Source: Planctomycetaceae bacterium
GTDB lineage: Bacteria > Planctomycetota > Planctomycetia > Pirellulales > Thermoguttaceae
Assembly: GCA_031282385.1 (NCBI GenBank)
Contig: JAITDV010000277.1
Span: forward strand, 1 to 5,516
DNA length: 5,516 bases
Reading direction: 5' to 3'
The notes beneath the pieces were generated by a model, which did not search any database, was not told the origin of the DNA, and worked only from the letters and a program-made list of their open reading frames with translations. Shown piece by piece: positions 5,302 through 5,516 of this stretch. How positions within the stretch are numbered: the stretch's first letter is position 1; each line of letters begins with the position of its first letter. The position numbers and the translations under genes were made by a program.

Positions 5302-5516
5302 ACCTTTTCGCTAACCTGTAGGAGACCACCCCTGACCCCTCCGAAGGCTGGGAATTATTCGCCTCACTCGGAGGCGTCTTCTTATTCGCCTCACTCGGAG
5401 GCATCTTCTTATTCCCCTCCTTCGGAGGGGTTAGGGGTGGTCTCGGAGGAGTTAAAGGCGGTTTTTCGTTGTAGGTTTTTTGTTGCGTTGATGTATTTTT
5501 AGGTTAGAGAAAAGGT
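5302..5516. repeat. Nested inverted-repeat island, reaching the window edge
   Basis: The outer pair is ACCTTTTCGCTAACCT (5302-5317) and, reversed, 5501-5516, matching at 15 of 16 bases and ending exactly at the window edge. The inner pair is 5322-5347 (GAGACCACCCCT, then CCCCTCCGAAGG) and 5419-5444, complementary at 25 of 26 bases with the odd pair a possible G-U. The inner arms enclose 71 bases of tandem units. The arms are GC-rich in otherwise AT-rich DNA. There is no ORF with a recognisable product. In RNA or single-stranded DNA this would fold into one long hairpin with small hairpins in its loop. Confidence 0.8.
5355..5430. repeat. 27-bp tandem repeats, each carrying a small hairpin
   Basis: Units at 5355-5381 and 5382-5408 differ by a single base (GCGTC versus GCATC). 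Each holds GCCTC-ACTCG-GAGGC, a 5-bp stem. A third, partial unit at 5409-5430 begins TTATTC but carries CCCCTCC-TTC-GGAGGGG, a 7-bp stem that also forms part of the inner right arm of the surrounding inverted repeat. Confidence 0.8.

Larger units (their letters stand above)
4744..5516. other. 773-base region without a supportable gene
   Basis: Contains repeat copies B and C in opposite orientations, a spacer of about 276 bases between them, and the inverted-repeat island at 5302-5516. The spacer has one plus-strand ORF (4905-5138, 77 residues) with no ribosome site, no recognisable motif and a random-looking composition, so I do not call it a gene. I see no tRNA, rRNA or riboswitch. Confidence 0.6.

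Noticed and set aside
5302..5516. CRISPR array or intrinsic terminator
   Set aside because: The 27-bp units abut with no unique spacers, so it is not CRISPR. No T run follows the long hairpin on either strand, so it does not look like an intrinsic terminator.

Overview
The window looks like AT-rich chromosome from a Gram-negative-type bacterium, most likely a member of the Planctomycetota. Two proteins have signal peptides and end in an aromatic residue after a beta-rich C-terminal half, as outer-membrane barrels do. They and the lipoprotein between them and the left edge resemble families I know mainly from planctomycetes (recalled as DUF6268-like and DUF6655-like, not searched). The placement is inference.

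All recognisable genes lie on the minus strand. In transcription order (right to left) they are: a 407-residue outer-membrane barrel protein (3520-4743); a 354-residue paralogue (2254-3318); a lipoprotein with a Pro/Thr-rich tail (1150-2091, possibly starting at 2184); a conserved small cytosolic protein broken by a one-base frameshift at an A6 run (388-938); and the start of a family 2 glycosyltransferase that runs off the left edge (1-260). Gaps of about 130 to 200 bases separate them, so there is no tight operon. The gene set suggests cell-envelope functions, but no pathway can be read from it.

The intergenic DNA is the unusual part. A dispersed element of about 100 bp occurs three times (3355-3455, 4798-4896 inverted, 5173-5275). 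It has a conserved core hairpin and short inverted ends. A fourth, palindromic variant (310-410) has a reversed loop and supplies the last codons and stop of the broken gene. Single arms of the same element lie at 1014-1040 and 1095-1121. An element or arm lies just upstream of four of the five genes.

The right end, 4744-5516, has no supportable gene. It holds two of the repeats in opposite orientation and then a nested inverted-repeat island (5302-5516) enclosing 27-bp tandem units, each with its own small hairpin. The outer arm of that island reaches the window edge. I saw no CRISPR array, tRNA, rRNA, transposase or recognisable defence system.
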